A stretch of 64,000 bases of DNA from NCBI RefSeq assembly GCF_016889425.1, contig NZ_CP069513.1, positions 1,054,001-1,118,000 on the forward strand. Reading direction: 5' to 3'. The notes below the pieces were generated by a model. The model was not told where the DNA came from and made no database searches. It saw only the letters and a list, made by a program, of their open reading frames with translations. Numbering within the stretch: position 1 is the first letter of the stretch; every line of letters starts with the position of its first letter. The stretch is from Corynebacterium amycolatum (lineage in GTDB: Bacteria; Actinomycetota; Actinomycetes; Mycobacteriales; Mycobacteriaceae). Shown piece by piece: positions 51,845 through 64,000 of the stretch. A program made the position numbers and the translations under genes.

Positions 51845-52669
51845 ATGTCGATCAGTAGGAAAAATAGCGCTGATCGCGTGGATGGTGCCAGCGGCGCCAT
51901 TGTGGAAGCGGCCGCAGTTACATTCGCTTATGACGAAACCCACGTCCTGAAAGGCGTGGAGCTGGCAATTTCGGGTGGCGAGCGCCTAGCACTATTGGGC
52001 GCAAACGGTTCTGGCAAATCCACGCTGTTGCGTATGCTCGCGGGAGCGTCTAAGCCCGATGGCGGTGAGGTTCGCCTTGATGGCACCGCCTATAAGTACT
52101 CCCGGCACGGCCGCAATACGGTTCGCCGCTCAGTACAGATGGTCACGCAGGATCCGGATGAGCAAATCTTCGCGGCTAGCGTGTTTGCAGATGTCTCTTT
52201 CGGTCCCGTCAACCTGGGGCTGGAGAACGAGGAAGTCGAGCGGCGCGTCCGAGAGGCTCTAGGCACCGCCGAAATCACCGATCTCGCCGAACGCGTCCCG
52301 CACCAGCTCTCCTATGGTCAGCGCAAGCGCGTCGCTCTCGCAGGCGCACTGGCGATGCACCCACGCGTCCTGCTTCTCGACGAGCCCTCCGCCGGCCTCG
52401 ATCCGCAGGCGACCCGAAAGCTTGCACACACGCTCGATCAATTGCGCGATCAGGGCACAGCCGTCGTCGTCGCCACGCACGATATCGACTTCGCGTGGAA
52501 TTTCGCCGATCGGGCAGCAGTGCTTGCCGACGGCAAACTGCGAGTTGGCTCCAAAGAGGAAATTTTGGCGGATCGACGGTTGGTCGAACATGCTCGATTG
52601 GCTTTGCCTTGGGCGCCCGTAGTCTCCAAGGCGATTGGGCGAGATGTGCTCCATCCAGAAGATGTTTAG
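51845..52669 (+). CDS. cbiO: Cobalt ECF transporter ATPase CbiO
   Basis: 274 residues from the ATG at 51845, two bases after the cbiQ stop. Walker A GANGSGKST, signature LSYGQRKRVALA, Walker B LLLDEPSAGLDP and switch His in ATHDIDF. MVTQDPDEQIF is the Q-loop typical of ECF ATPases. It may form a homodimer since only one ATPase gene is present. The 926-bp gap after it lacks a recognisable gene. Confidence 0.94.
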   Translation: MSISRKNSADRVDGASGAIVEAAAVTFAYDETHVLKGVELAISGGERLALLGANGSGKSTLLRMLAGASKPDGGEVRLDGTAYKYSRHGRNTVRRSVQMVTQDPDEQIFAASVFADVSFGPVNLGLENEEVERRVREALGTAEITDLAERVPHQLSYGQRKRVALAGALAMHPRVLLLDEPSAGLDPQATRKLAHTLDQLRDQGTAVVVATHDIDFAWNFADRAAVLADGKLRVGSKEEILADRRLVEHARLALPWAPVVSKAIGRDVLHPEDV

Positions 52670-53595
52670 GCGAGCGGTTTGGTTGGTGAATAGCTCATCG
52701 ATATGTGCAGCTAAACCACGCTAAAAATGAGAGAAACGCCCGCGGGTAGGGCGCAATGCCTATAAAGATAGGCCTAGAAATATAGGCGAAGCTGTCGCAT
52801 TTCTTCGCTTCCATTTCACGTCACACCTGTCCGCGGGCGATCTCCGTGGCCGTGGCACTTTGCAGTGTCTTCGGCGCATCAGGCAGGTATTCGGACTTCC
52901 TGGCGTGACCGACAATAAGGGGATGACGACTGCCGCTTGCTTCGATGCTTACGTGCAGAACCTTATTATCAATTTTCCTACTTTTCGCCGCTTCCCAAGG
53001 TTGAAATAACCTCAGTGCCGTTGGCGAATTTTGTTCCAGATTACCGCTGCGGGACAGTTCCGGAATTGCACCGGATTCCCTCTTGCGTTTGCTGTGCACC
53101 ACCTTCGGACAACCACGTGGAGGACGTAGCATTGAAAGTGGAACTCAACAAAACCTGTTGCATGAATGACAATAGCGCACCAAAGTAAATCAGCGACAGT
53201 GTTTTTCGAAAATGTCCGCATTGGGGGTAAAACGCCGTTCATTACCCTCTGTTATCAACATTCACGCAGTTTATTAGCGGAAAAATAGCTACCCCTGCCT
53301 TGTATCCATTCGGCCGAGGCGGGGCTAATGACAGGATTTATCCTGGTATTTTCTTTACGTACTTGTAGAGAAACCTAGTTGTTTCCTAAGATTGTGTGAC
53401 GGATGCCTTAATGCAGGTGTACCCGTTCGGAGGGTACTATCTACTTTGTACGGTTTACAGCCCCCGAAAGGGTCCGTAGCCGCTGAGCGGTAGTTGGCCA
53501 TTTCGTAGGAGTGTAAGTCGGCGCGAAGTCACAGGCTGATGGTGCCTCTGTGGGTGCCAGTGAAGTAATTTGCCCGTTACGCAGGAGGACGCGAG
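52670..53595. other. 926-bp intergenic region upstream of ramA
   Basis: No convincing gene on either strand. It holds a 28-bp composite palindrome (52759-52786: CCTATA - TAGGCCTA - TATAGG), a GTACCC/GGGTAC hairpin (53419-53437), and C- and G-stretches (CCCCCG at 53462) of the kind reported for RamA/RamB sites. The last 150 nt look like a structured leader. Probably a long regulatory region for ramA. Confidence 0.5.
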
Positions 53596-54432
53596 ATGGA
53601 TCCCCACCGCATTCTGGACGACAATGAGGTTATTAAGTCGTCCTTGGTCGCCCTAAAGAATGCGACTGGTATTCCGGTCACAATGTATGCGGAAGTCACC
53701 GATAACTCTAAGATGCAGATCAACAACTGGGTTGGCCTGCGTACCCCGGCTCTGCAGAATCTGACTGTGGAATCGGGTGCGGGTGTCGGTGGTCGCGTGT
53801 TGGCCACGCGCCGCCCGGTGGGTGTCAGTGACTACCTGCGCGCCAAGGTTATTACCCACGAGTATGACGACAAGATTCGTGACGAAGGCCTGCACTCGCT
53901 GGTCGCCGTGCCGGTGATTGTTTCGCGTCTTGTTCGTGGCGTGCTCTACGGTGGCGTGCACTCCTCGGTGCGCCTGGGGGACAAGGTTCTTGAAGAGGTC
54001 ACAATGACCGCCCGTTGCCTGGAGCAGGACCTCGCTGTCGTCGACGCCTGTCGCAATATGGATCGCTCCGGTAACGGTAAGGGCGGTCGCATCATGAATG
54101 GCGCTGAATGGGAGCAGGTTCGCTCCACGCACTCCAAGCTGCGCATGCTCGCTAACCGCGTGGATGATGAGAAGCTGCGCCAGGAGCTCGAGGTGCTCTG
54201 CGACCAGATGGTCACCCCAGTTCGCGTTAAGCAGACCACCAAGTTGTCTGCTCGTGAGCTCGATGTTCTCGCCTGCGTCGCCCTCGGTCACACCAACGTC
54301 GAGGCCGCAGAGGAAATGGGCATCGGTGCCGAGACCGTTAAGTCCTACCTCCGCTCCGTAATGCGCAAGCTGGGTGCCCACACTCGCTACGAGGCTGTCA
54401 ACGCAGCCCGTCGTATCGGCGCACTGCCGTAA
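53596..54432 (+). CDS. ramA: LuxR-family global regulator RamA
   Basis: 278 residues, nearly collinear with C. glutamicum RamA. N-terminal GAF domain: ATGIPVTMYAEV near 22, NWVGLRTPALQNLTVESG then RPVGVSDYLRA and SLVAVPVIVSRLVRGVLYGG. C-terminal LuxR helix-turn-helix (215-275): KLSARELDVLACVALGHTN and GIGAETVKSYLRSVMRKLG, which I recall as identical in C. glutamicum. RamA activates acetate and central-metabolism genes (pta-ack, aceA/B, and others). AGGAGG precedes the ATG; the upstream gap is long. Confidence 0.95.
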   Translation: MDPHRILDDNEVIKSSLVALKNATGIPVTMYAEVTDNSKMQINNWVGLRTPALQNLTVESGAGVGGRVLATRRPVGVSDYLRAKVITHEYDDKIRDEGLHSLVAVPVIVSRLVRGVLYGGVHSSVRLGDKVLEEVTMTARCLEQDLAVVDACRNMDRSGNGKGGRIMNGAEWEQVRSTHSKLRMLANRVDDEKLRQELEVLCDQMVTPVRVKQTTKLSARELDVLACVALGHTNVEAAEEMGIGAETVKSYLRSVMRKLGAHTRYEAVNAARRIGALP

Positions 54433-54434
54433 AC

Positions 54435-54446
54435 CGCTTGACGACG
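54435..54446 (-). repeat. Intergenic copy of the 12-mer CGTCGTHAAGCG (reverse orientation)
   Basis: CGCTTGACGACG, exact, three bases after the ramA stop in the 40-bp gap to the convergent gene. Confidence 0.7.
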
Positions 54447-54472
54447 GGGCGCCGCGTTCTTAGCAAACTTGG

Positions 54473-55093
54473 CTAGTGAACGCGGCGCTCTTTCGCATCT
54501 ACGGCCGTTTGGCGCTCATCTTCGCGCTCTCCACCGGGAATCCATTTAACGTCGTTGCCGTCGTTGGCCACTCTCGAAAGAATAAACAACAGGTCAGACA
54601 GGCGATTGAGATACTTCGCCGGTAGGACTGAAGTAGTTTCGGGAAACTCGCGGCAGGCAGCCCATGCCGCACGCTCGGCCCGACGAGTAATCACCCGAGC
54701 TGTGTGCAGCAGTGCCGCGGCTGGTGTGCCTCCAGGGAGGATGAAGGAATCCAGTTTTGGTAGTTGCTCATTGAACTGGTCACACCAGTGCTCGAGTCGC
54801 TCGATGTAATCCGGCTCGATACGCAATGGCGGGTACTTCGGGTTTTCTTCAATAGGTGTTGCCAGGTCGGCTCCGGCATCAAAGAGATCATTCTGCACGT
54901 AGCGGATGACAGCCGACACCTCGTCGTCAAGCGCGCCGAAACTGCGCGCCTGACCGAGTGCGGCGTTGGCCTCCTCGCACGTGGCGTAGGCGATAAGGCG
55001 AGAATCATCCTTGGGAACGCGGCTGAAATCGGATAATCCAGTGGTGCCGTCGTCGCCGGTGCGAGTGTAAATGCGAGTTAGATGAACGCTCAT
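54473..55093 (-). CDS. Cob(I)alamin adenosyltransferase, PduO type
   Basis: 206 residues. Helical-bundle ATP:cob(I)alamin adenosyltransferase: YTRTGDDGTTGLSD near 9 (ATP loop), EEANAALGQ near 42, FILPGGTPAAALLHTARVITRRAER near 117 and NRLSDLLFILSR near 166. It makes coenzyme B12 from the cobalamin that the bluB/cbi genes help supply. A TAGGCT box lies 7 nt before the ATG. The same neighbour pair adenosyltransferase-murA-rrs exists in M. tuberculosis as I recall. Confidence 0.93.
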   Translation of the reverse strand: MSVHLTRIYTRTGDDGTTGLSDFSRVPKDDSRLIAYATCEEANAALGQARSFGALDDEVSAVIRYVQNDLFDAGADLATPIEENPKYPPLRIEPDYIERLEHWCDQFNEQLPKLDSFILPGGTPAAALLHTARVITRRAERAAWAACREFPETTSVLPAKYLNRLSDLLFILSRVANDGNDVKWIPGGEREDERQTAVDAKERRVH

Positions 55094-55100
55094 AGTTTCA

Positions 55101-55106
55101 AGCCTA
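55101..55106 (-). promoter_or_regulatory. -10 box of the adenosyltransferase gene (leaderless)
   Basis: TAGGCT on the minus strand, 7 nt before the ATG at 55093; no Shine-Dalgarno. Confidence 0.5.
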
Positions 55107-55140
55107 AGCGCGATATTGCGAAATGTGGTTGGCTGGGGGA

Positions 55141-56403
55141 GTGGGAAATGAGCGATTTCTGGTTAAAGGCGGAGCGACGCTAAACGGTCAGGTTCAGATT
55201 TCCGGGGCGAAGAACTCGGTTCTGAAACTGATGGGTGCGGCGCTTCTGGCCGAGGGCACGACAGTACTGACGAACTGCCCTGAAATTGACGACGTGCCAT
55301 TGATGCAGAAGGTCCTCGAAGGGCTCGGCTGCTCCGTGATGCGCGAGGGTGACCGGATTGAAATCACGGTGCCCGAAGAACTCTCGCATCACGCTGACTT
55401 CGACGCCGTGCGCCAGTTCCGTGCTTCGGTCTGTGTGCTCGGGCCGCTGACGGCGCGTACCCGTAATGCGATTGTCGCACTGCCCGGTGGTGACGCAATT
55501 GGTTCCCGCCCACTGGACATGCATCAGGCTGGTCTGGAGAAATTGGGCGCACGCACCTATATTCACCACGGTTGCGTGGTGGCTGAGGCGGGGCGGCTCG
55601 AAGGTGCGAACATCAAGCTGGACTTCCCGTCCGTCGGCGCGACCGAGAATATTCTGACCGCGGCCGTACTCGCTGAAGGTACGACTGTGCTGGATAACGC
55701 CGCTCGTGAGCCCGAAATTGTCGACCTGTGCGAGATGCTCGTGGAGATGGGAGCCAGGATCTCGGGTGCGGGGTCGAACACCATCATGGTTGAGGGCGTC
55801 GAGAAGCTGCACCCGACTGAGCACAAGGTCGTCGGCGACCGAATTATCGCAGGGACCTGGGCCTATGCTGCGGCAATGACCGGCGGCGATATTACGGTCG
55901 TTGGTATCAACCCTAAGTACCTGCATCTTCCTCTGGAAAAACTGAAGAATGCAGGCGCTCAGGTCGAGACCTATCCGCAGGGCTTCCGCGTGCGTATGGA
56001 CGGGCGTCCGCAGGGTGTGAACTATCAAACGCTTCCATACCCAGGCTTTCCGACGGACATGCAGCCCATGGCCATTGCTCTGTCTGCGGTGTCTGAAGGA
56101 ACGTCAGTGCTTACCGAGAACGTTTTTGAATCGCGCTTCCGGTTTGTCGACGAGATGATTCGCCTCGGTACTGACGCGACTATCGATGGCCACCACGTGA
56201 TGATTCGCGGAAAGGAAACGCTGAGTTCGGCACCTGTGTGGTCTTCGGACATTCGCGCTGGTGCGGGTCTGGTGCTGGCTGGTCTGTGTACTGAAGAGGG
56301 GGATGTCACCGAGGTGCACGATGTCTATCACATTGATCGCGGTTACCCGGGTTTCGTAGAGACGCTAAATGCTCTCGGCGCTTCTGTTGAACGGGTTAGC
56401 TAG
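55141..56403 (+). CDS. murA: UDP-N-acetylglucosamine 1-carboxyvinyltransferase MurA (Asp in place of catalytic-loop Cys)
   Basis: 420 residues from the GTG at 55141; an in-frame ATG at 55123 is possible. First step of peptidoglycan precursor synthesis, adding enolpyruvate from PEP. Blocks: [43 protein letters not shown], and [14 protein letters not shown]. The fosfomycin-binding loop reads [14 protein letters not shown]: Asp118 replaces the usual Cys, as in M. tuberculosis, so intrinsic fosfomycin resistance is expected. rRNA genes follow after about 750 bp. Confidence 0.94.
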   Translation: MGNERFLVKGGATLNGQVQISGAKNSVLKLMGAALLAEGTTVLTNCPEIDDVPLMQKVLEGLGCSVMREGDRIEITVPEELSHHADFDAVRQFRASVCVLGPLTARTRNAIVALPGGDAIGSRPLDMHQAGLEKLGARTYIHHGCVVAEAGRLEGANIKLDFPSVGATENILTAAVLAEGTTVLDNAAREPEIVDLCEMLVEMGARISGAGSNTIMVEGVEKLHPTEHKVVGDRIIAGTWAYAAAMTGGDITVVGINPKYLHLPLEKLKNAGAQVETYPQGFRVRMDGRPQGVNYQTLPYPGFPTDMQPMAIALSAVSEGTSVLTENVFESRFRFVDEMIRLGTDATIDGHHVMIRGKETLSSAPVWSSDIRAGAGLVLAGLCTEEGDVTEVHDVYHIDRGYPGFVETLNALGASVERVS

Positions 56404-56689
56404 TGGTCGTTGGCTTCCGGCTGATGGCTAATAGCTAAGCGCACGGTGCTTGTTAAACGCATGGCGCGGAAAACCATCGCAAGTCTTCGGTTCTGGATGC
56501 TTTAGAACCGTTAGGAGAGATTCTCCAGTGGGGCTTGTGGTGGTTTTCGCTCTCTTACCTGGGGTTTTGTGTCTTTAGGTGGGGTGTGTGTAATGTATTC
56601 GGAGGTCAGCGCGGCCAGGCAGTTTATGTGTTTGGTTGGCTGATGTGGGGGAAATGTTTTCGTGCGGTTAGCCGCTGGGAGTCGTTGGT

Positions 56690-56719
56690 TTGACTTTCTG
56701 GTTAATTGTTTGTTAATGT
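56690..56719 (+). promoter_or_regulatory. rrn promoter, first operon
   Basis: -35 TTGACT (56690-56695), 18-bp spacer, -10 TAATGT (56714-56719). The equivalent of the second operon has TTGACT and TAAAGT with 17 bp. Confidence 0.6.
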
Positions 56720-56727
56720 TTTCTCTC

Positions 56728-57102
56728 GCTGCTCGCGGGGTGGCTGCTGCTTGGTTGTGGTGGTTGTTTTGTGGGTGTGTGTTGTGTGAGAACTCAATAG
56801 TGTGCCGATGTACTAACTAATACTTTTTTGGGAAAGTGCTTGTTTGGTTGTCGTTTGCGTGTGTGTTGCTGGTGGGTGCCGGGGGCCTTTGTTTGTTTTG
56901 GGTCCTTTTGTGCTTGCGGGTGATGGATTGCGTGGCGGCGCCTTGTTTGGGTGCTTTTCGCGTGGTTTTTTCATTTGTGGGAAAGATCATGGTTTTGTTC
57001 CTTTTTCTTTTGGCCTCGTCGGTTCGGGAGAGGGAACGTTTTTTGGATAACGGCCAGGCCGCGCACTGTTGTGGTGTGTGGTGGTTGTTTGTTTTGTTTT
57101 TG
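56728..57102 (+). repeat. rRNA leader, first copy of a 375-bp repeat
   Basis: Identical to 63626-64000. GT-rich and non-coding; includes TTGTGTGAGAACTCAATAGT (56783-56802), the boxB/boxA-like antitermination region that also recurs, changed, in the 16S-23S spacer at 58971. Short reading frames seen here are chance. Confidence 0.85.
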
Positions 57103-57151
57103 TCAGGTTTTTGGGCCTTTCATTGTTTTGTGATTCTTCTGATTTGAAGGG

Positions 57152-62150
<4,999 letters not shown>

Positions 62151-62258
62151 ACAAGAGAGTGTGAAAAATTAGGGTTTTTGCTCGCGTCTACTGTTCAGTG
62201 TCTGGCATGACACCACCCACCCGAAGTTTTGTGGTGGGGTTGGTTGTTGCCTGGTTTT

Positions 62259-62377
62259 TGTCGGTGGTGTTAGCGGTGGGGTCACGCCCGGTCCCATTCC
62301 GAACCCGGAAGCTAAGTCCACCAGCGCCGATGGTACTGCACTCGGGAGGGTGTGGGAGAGTAGGTCGCCGCCGGCAT
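62259..62377 (+). rRNA. rrf: 5S ribosomal RNA
   Basis: About 119 nt. GTCGGTGGTG pairs with CGCCGCCGGC at the ends (wobble pairs included); GCCCGGTCCCATTCCGAACC and GGGAGAGTAGGTCGCC are 5S blocks. No clear T-run terminator within 50 bp. Confidence 0.95.
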
Positions 62378-62599
62378 GAATATTTTTTGTTTGTGGGTCG
62401 TGGTTGCTCCCCTTTGTTGTTGTGGGGTGGTGGCTGCGGCCCGCTTTTGTTTTACCCACAAGTAAACAACATTAAACAAAATAAACAGCATAAGCTAACC
62501 TTCTAGTGCTGATGCTCTCTTTCGGCTTAGGGGGCTATCAGGTCGGTCTTGTCGTGGTTGATATGAGGGCCCCTAGTCGACCGGCAGTAGACCCACGGG

Positions 62600-63040
62600 C
62601 AAATCAAAACCAAATACGTCCGTCGTGTCACAATCGCTGCCTTGACTCAAACAGCTGCGACCCGGTCAGGCAAGCTACCAGTTGGGTTGCCTCGTCGAGC
62701 AGAATGTCGTACCTATTGATCAGATTTTGTGGCGGCGTCAGCTCGCAATGTTGGTAGAACGGCTCGGACAAACCACCTAGCTGACTCCATTTGAAATCAG
62801 GGTCTGGAGCCACCACCTCCTTGCCAGTTTGCTCTTCTCGTTCCTAGCTAAGCAGTAGTTTGATCCAGCCCAGCTATTACGCGATAATCTGCCGGGGCGT
62901 GCGGTTAATCCTCTCAACCAGCATTTTCCAACCATTATCGGGAATATCCTCGAGCTCGCAGCTGAGTAGGCTTCCGCGCTTAGCGATGTCTGCTCCAAGT
63001 TCGCTTCCGCATTCATGAGACTTCACCAGACATCTTCTGT
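62600..63040 (-). pseudogene. Decayed protein-coding remnant between the two rrn operons
   Basis: Reading one minus-strand frame from about 63040 leftwards gives SHECGSELGADIAKRG, then LEDIPDNGWKMLVERINRTP, interrupted by two adjacent stops (TAA TAG near 62880) and one more, and then continuing KEVVAPDPDFKWSQLGGLSE (ends near 62628). The residue pattern is protein-like. No family was recognised. Confidence 0.4.
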
Positions 63041-63588
63041 CAAGGACTCTTTATCCGATGTATTCATGCGTATGTTTAAGCGTCCTGGGCTTAGTTCCGC
63101 TTTTACGAGCCTGAGTTGACGGGATGGACGAGATGGTTCTACGTTGTGCTTCCCGTGGTGTGGTCAGTCCAGCACTTTGTGAATGTGCATATTGCTTTAG
63201 CAATGTATCCTCCGTAAAGTCGCAAACCCACCTTCTCCGAACTATGCCCACGCGTCTTGAGCATTAATCAGTTTTGCCTTGTAGGGACTGTCGGCTCCCT
63301 TAGTTAGAGCGCTGTAATAGCAACCGTCGAATGTGATCACGCTCGGTCGAGTTTCAGGGCTGTAGTAGGAACTAAATCCAGTACGCTTCACCTGCTGCCT
63401 CGCACATGTTGTAGTTAGATCGCTTATAGCTGTTCATATGCTGATGCGCGTTATAAAAATGCTCCGTGGCCTGCGGGTTCGCTTTATGTGTGAAGTGTGT
63501 GTAATGTATCCGGGGTCAGCGCGACAGGGCGATGTGATCGCTTGTTGTGGTGATGCGGGGGAGAGTTTACTTTGTATTCACGGTCGGT

Positions 63589-63617
63589 TTGACTTGTGTT
63601 TGTAGTGAAGGTAAAGT
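63589..63617 (+). promoter_or_regulatory. Promoter of the second rrn operon
   Basis: -35 TTGACT (63589-63594), 17-bp spacer, -10 TAAAGT (63612-63617). Upstream sequence matches the first operon only in patches (GTGTGTGTAATGTAT, GGTCAGCGCG). Confidence 0.6.
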
Positions 63618-63625
63618 CTTCTTTT

Positions 63626-64000
63626 GCTGCTCGCGGGGTGGCTGCTGCTTGGTTGTGGTGGTTGTTTTGTGGGTGTGTGTTGTGTGAGAACTCAATAGTG
63701 TGCCGATGTACTAACTAATACTTTTTTGGGAAAGTGCTTGTTTGGTTGTCGTTTGCGTGTGTGTTGCTGGTGGGTGCCGGGGGCCTTTGTTTGTTTTGGG
63801 TCCTTTTGTGCTTGCGGGTGATGGATTGCGTGGCGGCGCCTTGTTTGGGTGCTTTTCGCGTGGTTTTTTCATTTGTGGGAAAGATCATGGTTTTGTTCCT
63901 TTTTCTTTTGGCCTCGTCGGTTCGGGAGAGGGAACGTTTTTTGGATAACGGCCAGGCCGCGCACTGTTGTGGTGTGTGGTGGTTGTTTGTTTTGTTTTTG
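63626..64000 (+). repeat. rRNA leader, second copy of the 375-bp repeat (runs off window)
   Basis: Identical base for base to 56728-57102 with offset 6898, so a second 16S gene should begin about 50 bp past the window end. Antitermination box at 63681-63700. Confidence 0.9.

Noticed and set aside
56836..57147. Hydrophobic reading frames in the rRNA leader (and an identical one at 63742-63948)
   Set aside because: They sit in GT-rich leader DNA of the rrn operon and are duplicated because the leader is duplicated; Cys/Phe/Trp-rich low-complexity translation.

Overview
This window is a chromosomal segment of a Corynebacterium-type actinomycete (moderately high GC). The evidence is the gluABCD glutamate transporter, RamA, mycothiol synthase (mshD), a class I ribonucleotide reductase small subunit ending in the usual corynebacterial tail, actinobacterial 16S/23S/5S genes with no tRNA in the spacer, and many apparently leaderless genes. 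From memory, gene order from purB/purC/ptrB through purF-purM, DUF3073, ygfZ, pabC, a nitrobindin-like gene, lmeA-like, mshD, pst genes, phoU and dus resembles the M. tuberculosis Rv0777-Rv0823c region, and cobalamin adenosyltransferase-murA-rrn resembles Rv1314c-Rv1315-rrs. The species cannot be fixed from the sequence alone.

Layout. 1-8 kb: a truncated Tat-exported PhoD-like phosphatase, a BCCT osmolyte transporter, the gluABCD operon, and an MFS exporter divergent from a MarR-like regulator with two matching operator palindromes around the exporter promoter. 8-16 kb: purB, an alpha/beta hydrolase, a membrane-anchored VWA protein, a VOC protein, then an operon nrdI-nrdF-FMN reductase. 16-20 kb: a fadA-fabG-maoC lipid operon. 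20-32 kb: purC-ptrB-bluB, a DUF2334 protein, glutathione peroxidase, a CHAP-like protein, a DedA-like protein, a double-hotdog thioesterase, an SCP-like protein, purF and purM. 32-44 kb: DUF3073, ygfZ, pabC, nitrobindin-like, DUF2993/LmeA-like, mshD, pstSCAB, phoU, dus. 44-49 kb: five tRNA genes, NUDIX, GNAT, cysE, cysK. 49-56 kb: cobalamin riboswitch plus cbiMNQO, ramA, PduO-type adenosyltransferase, murA. 57-62.4 kb: a complete rrn operon. 63.5-64 kb: the promoter and leader of a second rrn operon, with 375 bp identical to the first.

Themes. Purine synthesis (purB, C, F, M), phosphate uptake (pst/phoU) and the cobalt/cobalamin genes (cbiMNQO, bluB, adenosyltransferase) are represented, spread among conserved core genes. 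No prophage, integrase, CRISPR or complete insertion sequence was seen.

Most notable observations: (1) the NrdF has Gln113, Ser173 and Lys207 where normal class Ib proteins have three metal-binding glutamates. This is the QSK signature of class Ie, metal-free, DOPA-radical ribonucleotide reductase. It sits in an operon with nrdI and an FMN reductase under a 22-bp palindromic operator. (2) A 12-mer, CGTCGTHAAGCG, occurs 10 times exactly and about 9 more times with one or two mismatches, far above chance, in both orientations and often between genes. (3) A roughly 290-bp non-coding element with imperfect terminal inverted repeats (MITE-like) occurs twice, with two further core copies.
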